Positions 61,401 through 64,000 of a stretch of DNA of 64,000 bases are shown here, piece after piece. Every line of letters begins with the position of its first letter. Within the stretch, counting starts at the first letter, position 1. The notes under the pieces are model-generated. The model saw only the letters and a program-made list of their open reading frames with translations, made no database searches and was not told the DNA's origin. The stretch spans positions 1 to 64,000 of the forward strand of contig CAZGBT010000003.1 of the NCBI GenBank assembly GCA_964524025.1. Direction: 5' to 3'. This DNA comes from CAZGBT01 sp964524025. Its GTDB lineage: Archaea > Aenigmatarchaeota > Aenigmatarchaeia > CG10238-14 > EX4484-224. The position numbers and the translations under genes are program-made.

Positions 61401-63996
61401 AGTACGTTAGATTAACTAAGTAAAAACCCGATCTTGTTAAGGCTGGTATCGTTAGGTTAGCAGAAAATGTACAACTATTATTTATTGAGATGTTTCCGCA
61501 GAATTTGTAAGTTAAATTGGCTTGCCAATTAGCTGGTAAATAGAGTTTAAAATAGGAATTGAAAGCAGTCACGTTTCCTATATTTGTCACATTTCCAAAT
61601 AGCTCGAACCAGTCTGATTGATAAGCTGTTATTGTGGTTGAAGTATAATTTGTTGGGGTAAGGTTAAACTCTACTTTGGCACCAGAAACTGTTACGTTAA
61701 GATATAGCCAATCGTAACCATTATTGGAGGTTGTTACATTCAATATTCCGCTATAATTTCCTGGCGGATAGCCAGCTGGAATTGTAATGTTTATTTGAAT
61801 AGATTGGACCTTTCCTCCTTCTAGGCTTGTTATATTTGGTATGAACTCGAACTGGAAATCTTCTAGGCCTATTACTGTAAATTTAATTCCTTCTATTGGG
61901 TCGTTACCAGTAGAATTTAGAGTAAAATTGCCTAAGATAGATTCTCTTCCTCGACCGACTATATTATACACATGGGTCTCTGGTATGTGGAAAGAGGGAT
62001 TAGAAGTTACAATAACGGTAAAATTGGAAGACGTTGAATTTGTTGAGTTATCTGTGTTCCTCCATTTAGCTATTACAGTAACATTATAAGAACCAGATCT
62101 GGTTAAAGTTGGAATCGTTATGTTAAATGCCTTAATGCAATAACCGCTTATCGGTATTAATCCGCATTCTTCAAAAGTAGAATTTGCTTGCCAATTATTT
62201 GGCAAAATTATCGTTACATTAACATCGTAAGCAGTTCCGTTCCATGTATTATAAACTTTTACTTTGAAATCGAACCAGTCTGATTGATAAGCTGTTATTG
62301 TGGTTGAAGTATAATTTGTTGGGGTAAGGTTAATAGCTAAATAGGTTACGTAATCGTCTGCAGAAAAAGTATCTTCTCCATCCCCCCAGTTACCGTCTCT
62401 CGAAGCATTACAGGTTAAAATATAAAGACCTGGCTCTGACGGTGCCTTAAAGGAATAAAGATAAGTCCCATTATTGTAATCTGTAACGTTCCCATTAGCA
62501 TTTGTTTCATCGAAATAACAAACTATAGTACAATTAGGAAGAAGTGTGTCATTTCTGTAGTTCCTCACCTCTACACTTGCATTTATAGTCCTATTTATGA
62601 GACCATACTCGTTCAAGACTTTTACAAAAACGTTTAGCAAATTAGTGACGTTAAAAGATGTTGTATTTTTTCCTAAAAAGGTTCCAGATGAATCATAAGC
62701 TCTCAAAGTTATATTCCAAATTCCTGTAGAATCGCTTTCATTTATTACAAAAGAACCAGTAAATAACTTGTCTCCAGCCACTTGATCAACGCCTGTCCCG
62801 TTATCATAAAGCAATATCCAAAAATCATCAGATTTATCTGGAGTTCCTCTATCTATGGTTGCATTAAGATAAGCTGTTAAATTGTAAGGATCATATGTTA
62901 TGTTAGCAAAAATTACTACCTCTTCCTTCCTGTTATATACAGGATATTCAGTATAAGGAATAAAACTTACTGATAAGTATTCTGGATTAGATAGGATTTT
63001 CTTAAATGGTTGTCTGAAACCTTCTAAAATTTTATTCAAAAATTCGCTAACGGCGTCACCACCGCCGAAAGTCGAAAAGTAAACGCATGCTTTTTCAGAA
63101 ATTTGCGTTATATAAATTGTATTCAAATGAATTCCTGTTCTTCCAGCCTCTGGAGAGTCTAAAGCATAGAAATTAGTAGTACCAGTTTCATTAAGATTTA
63201 TAACGCCCAAAACCTCTCCTCCAAAACCTCTTGAATAAGCGTAAGAGTATGGGTCTGAAGAATCGTAATATCTAATTATAACTTCTTCGCTTTTGAAAGT
63301 TCTATTAACGTCAAAAGCTAAAGCCCCTGCTTTAGTCGAATTTCTAGTAGCACTTCCGTTTAGCAATTGTTCAATTAATATAAAACTACCATAAGCTTGG
63401 GGTCCGACTTTCTCGTAGAAATAATAAATTTTCTTTCCAGTTAATTCTCCACTTTTCTGATAAGGATTTCCGAGGATTACTTCGTCACCATAAATTTCTA
63501 TTTTTATTCTTACGGGCCCGCTAGTAATAATAAAAGATGATGCATTTATCGTAAAGTTGTAAGTTCCATTCGAGTATTCTATGTATTCAGCAGTTCTTTC
63601 ATTAGAAGGTATGTCCTTAAAAACTGTACTAAGTCCATAATCCTGAACTTGATATATTCCTGTTGTATAATCTCCTCTTGATAAATCTATGAAATACATA
63701 AAGTAAGATGTATTAACTCTAATTTCATCACCTACTACCGCATAAGAAAGTTGGGTTGAATAATTTGCTTGCTCCTTCTGACCATTCTCTAAAATATCAA
63801 AATAAACATAAAAGATTCTTTTCTGATTTAAAGGAGTCGTTCCGTTTGCTATGAAGATTAGAGTTCCATAAGCATTAGATGTAGCGTTAAAATTATCTGC
63901 TTTTTCAAATTGATAAGGAATTTCGTAAAGAAACTCGCCAGAAGTTATGTTGTATTCTATAACTCTAATAGAATTTTCGTCAAAAGTACCGCTCAT
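58447..63996 (-). CDS. giant surface glycoprotein with cytoplasmic coiled-coil tail (probably 5' partial)
   Basis: The frame of at least 1849 residues is open to within four bases of the window end, so the true start is likely outside and no signal is seen. The extracellular part is a chain of beta-sandwich modules rich in N-x-S/T sites, including two near-identical 222-residue units (NPSF-x-IPE to YDWLYLNVTV). Then a proline-rich linker (about 1535-1550), a membrane helix (APPLWLIILLISIAVVLIF, about 1750-1775), and a basic, acidic-alternating coiled-coil tail. The tail could touch the coiled-coil proteins encoded downstream, which is inference. Confidence 0.88.
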   Translation of the reverse strand: MSGTFDENSIRVIEYNITSGEFLYEIPYQFEKADNFNATSNAYGTLIFIANGTTPLNQKRIFYVYFDILENGQKEQANYSTQLSYAVVGDEIRVNTSYFMYFIDLSRGDYTTGIYQVQDYGLSTVFKDIPSNERTAEYIEYSNGTYNFTINASSFIITSGPVRIKIEIYGDEVILGNPYQKSGELTGKKIYYFYEKVGPQAYGSFILIEQLLNGSATRNSTKAGALAFDVNRTFKSEEVIIRYYDSSDPYSYAYSRGFGGEVLGVINLNETGTTNFYALDSPEAGRTGIHLNTIYITQISEKACVYFSTFGGGDAVSEFLNKILEGFRQPFKKILSNPEYLSVSFIPYTEYPVYNRKEEVVIFANITYDPYNLTAYLNATIDRGTPDKSDDFWILLYDNGTGVDQVAGDKLFTGSFVINESDSTGIWNITLRAYDSSGTFLGKNTTSFNVTNLLNVFVKVLNEYGLINRTINASVEVRNYRNDTLLPNCTIVCYFDETNANGNVTDYNNGTYLYSFKAPSEPGLYILTCNASRDGNWGDGEDTFSADDYVTYLAINLTPTNYTSTTITAYQSDWFDFKVKVYNTWNGTAYDVNVTIILPNNWQANSTFEECGLIPISGYCIKAFNITIPTLTRSGSYNVTVIAKWRNTDNSTNSTSSNFTVIVTSNPSFHIPETHVYNIVGRGRESILGNFTLNSTGNDPIEGIKFTVIGLEDFQFEFIPNITSLEGGKVQSIQINITIPAGYPPGNYSGILNVTTSNNGYDWLYLNVTVSGAKVEFNLTPTNYTSTTITAYQSDWFELFGNVTNIGNVTAFNSYFKLYLPANWQANLTYKFCGNISINNSCTFSANLTIPALTRSGFYLVNLTYYWEDIGEGTKSLTRSVNVTITSNPSFYIPENYVYNQVEQNKESILGNFTLNSTGNDPIEGIKFTVIGLEDFQFEFIPNITSLEGGKVQSIQINITIPAGYPPGNYSGILNVTTSNNGYDWLYLNVTVLTNKTWTMHPTHCEANFTVPEGLMCVVRVNNTGNLPINFTITPREGNKTWVNVTNFTLNPQESYVFGVYYNVTGAELKFYNSTFKVDALDIDASPDFMLLTTVINPYVGPLINVSVFPGKIEQTGHIDIYANITDRSGYGIEWVRINVTRPNGTIDSLNMTLVEQYDDKHSLWYIQYPGTKGDTSLRGIYEIIVYSKDKVGITTQSESKFYVYAKLVVFLSTYQEEYPPGSDGRFFYRVFDYTDNPLGNVSVTIKIYDSLQNLTYESNFTTNEEGYINPLPSFRITSDAPLGNYTLIAFSSYWDNIVNHSSNSEDLYVFKVSGTAKVSLESLYVDVETTVVWYPNNVMKFSIIVYNISGLPVDPEQLNLTVKDPAGNLYLFATIDEMDRVATGYYIYKYAMPSDTPTGAYTAYVTAYQDGKFTQRVAMFRVSAGGPYDVRIKLLEKEVSPGETLPFEIYIENQGEVSQDVDLEYWVEGANDTWYYASEAIYMPALSNKTLLRSVYIFSDQPLGTYYLKVKLTYDPVKPPILKWESFRVVTKVPVPVAPPPAPPAVPPVARLIIWRFPSEISIEGGWTRYIIFYLNNTGSVVLHKIELAILGAPANWFTFIPSKIELLEPGKSIEIRLKISPPKVNYSKFYNASLLVISNETTTKKSFKFNLFKSREELLAYEIAKLEKRLKELINQTDYKEKLGYDVSAVRSIIEEIKTQIKVAKDYLKRKKFDECAATLIVISNLIDRGFYLLSIAPKIKVITVPAPPLWLIILLISIAVVLIFVVFFAVKWKHKLIEFEEKIRPRIEELRKIRVARMPEEVRKERERLERVLRVLEREYREGLISARAYEELRRKLRKRLEELTV
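61021..61279. repeat. first copy of a 259-base identical direct repeat
   Basis: I compared this stretch base by base with 61687-61945 and found it identical. The two copies are 666 bases apart, exactly 222 codons, and mark a tandem duplicated module of the giant surface protein. A further shared 63-base segment (61605-61667 and 62271-62333) has the same spacing. Confidence 0.93.
61687..61945. repeat. second copy of the 259-base direct repeat
   Basis: Identical to 61021-61279. The rest of the 666-base unit has diverged in sequence (for example FYIPENYVYNQV against FHIPETHVYNIV in the protein), so identity over this block indicates recent duplication or gene conversion. Confidence 0.93.
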
Positions 63997-64000
63997 ACCG

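Noticed and set aside
1..64000. CRISPR arrays, insertion sequences, prophage or rRNA genes
   Set aside because: No regular short repeats with spacers, transposase, integrase or rRNA sequences were seen on either strand. The only mobile-type elements are the intein and the free-standing endonuclease.

Overview
The window is a gene-dense, strongly AT-rich stretch of an archaeal chromosome. Archaeal identity comes from many independent genes: archaeal/eukaryotic-type PheRS (pheS, pheT) and TrpRS, both replication factor C subunits, Orc1/Cdc6, aIF2 gamma, ribosomal protein S6e, Rpo7 and Spt4, Sec61 beta, cupin-type phosphoglucose isomerase, archaeal class I aldolase, a pilin with a class III signal, and an archaeal RNase P RNA. 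tRNA and RNase P helices are fully paired and GC-rich inside an AT-rich genome, which suggests a thermophile. Many first genes look leaderless (TATA-like box 20-35 bases before the start), while downstream genes overlap or use GGAGG-type ribosome binding sites. I cannot name the lineage; a small-genome (DPANN-like) or euryarchaeal relative is a guess.

Layout. 0-9.8 kb: RNA repair and translation (RtcB, archease, RNase P RNA, PheS/PheT, TrpRS), Sec61 beta and an endonuclease IV-like gene. 9.8-15 kb: replication clamp loader (rfcS carrying a 612-residue intein, rfcL). 15-26 kb: five tRNAs, one with an intron, mixed with accessory genes: carbamoyltransferase, nitrilase-like protein, MazG-like and THEP1 NTPases, a free-standing LAGLIDADG endonuclease overlapping the initiator tRNA, radical SAM, Orc1/Cdc6, TatD. 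25.6-34 kb: an NAD kinase-Nudix fusion, a HerA-type ATPase, then a five-gene operon (transglutaminase-like protein, GTPBP1-like GTPase, two ATP-grasp proteins, an N-formylglutamate amidohydrolase-like protein). 33.9-37.1 kb: S6e, aIF2 gamma, PIN, Rpo7, Spt4. 37-45 kb: sugar-phosphate and glycogen metabolism (TPI, aldolase, PGI, two GH57 enzymes, debranching enzyme, GT4 glycogen synthase-like). 45.4-64 kb: a cell-surface and cell-organisation region with two MinD-type ATPases, three long coiled-coil proteins, a small membrane anchor, an M50 protease, secreted beta-rich proteins, a possible TasA-like filament protein and a giant surface glycoprotein.

The most striking observation is a 33-base insertion inside the P-loop of the aIF2 gamma gene. 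It puts an in-frame stop in the gene, but it folds into a bulge-helix-bulge (BHB) element whose predicted cleavage sites restore exactly the missing histidine of the GHVSHGKTT motif. This looks like a spliced intron in an essential protein gene. The same gene lacks an ATG, GTG or TTG start and appears to begin at AUA behind a strong ribosome binding site. The second strong candidate for an undescribed system is the operon encoding a MinD ATPase, a 56-residue membrane protein and three coiled-coil proteins.
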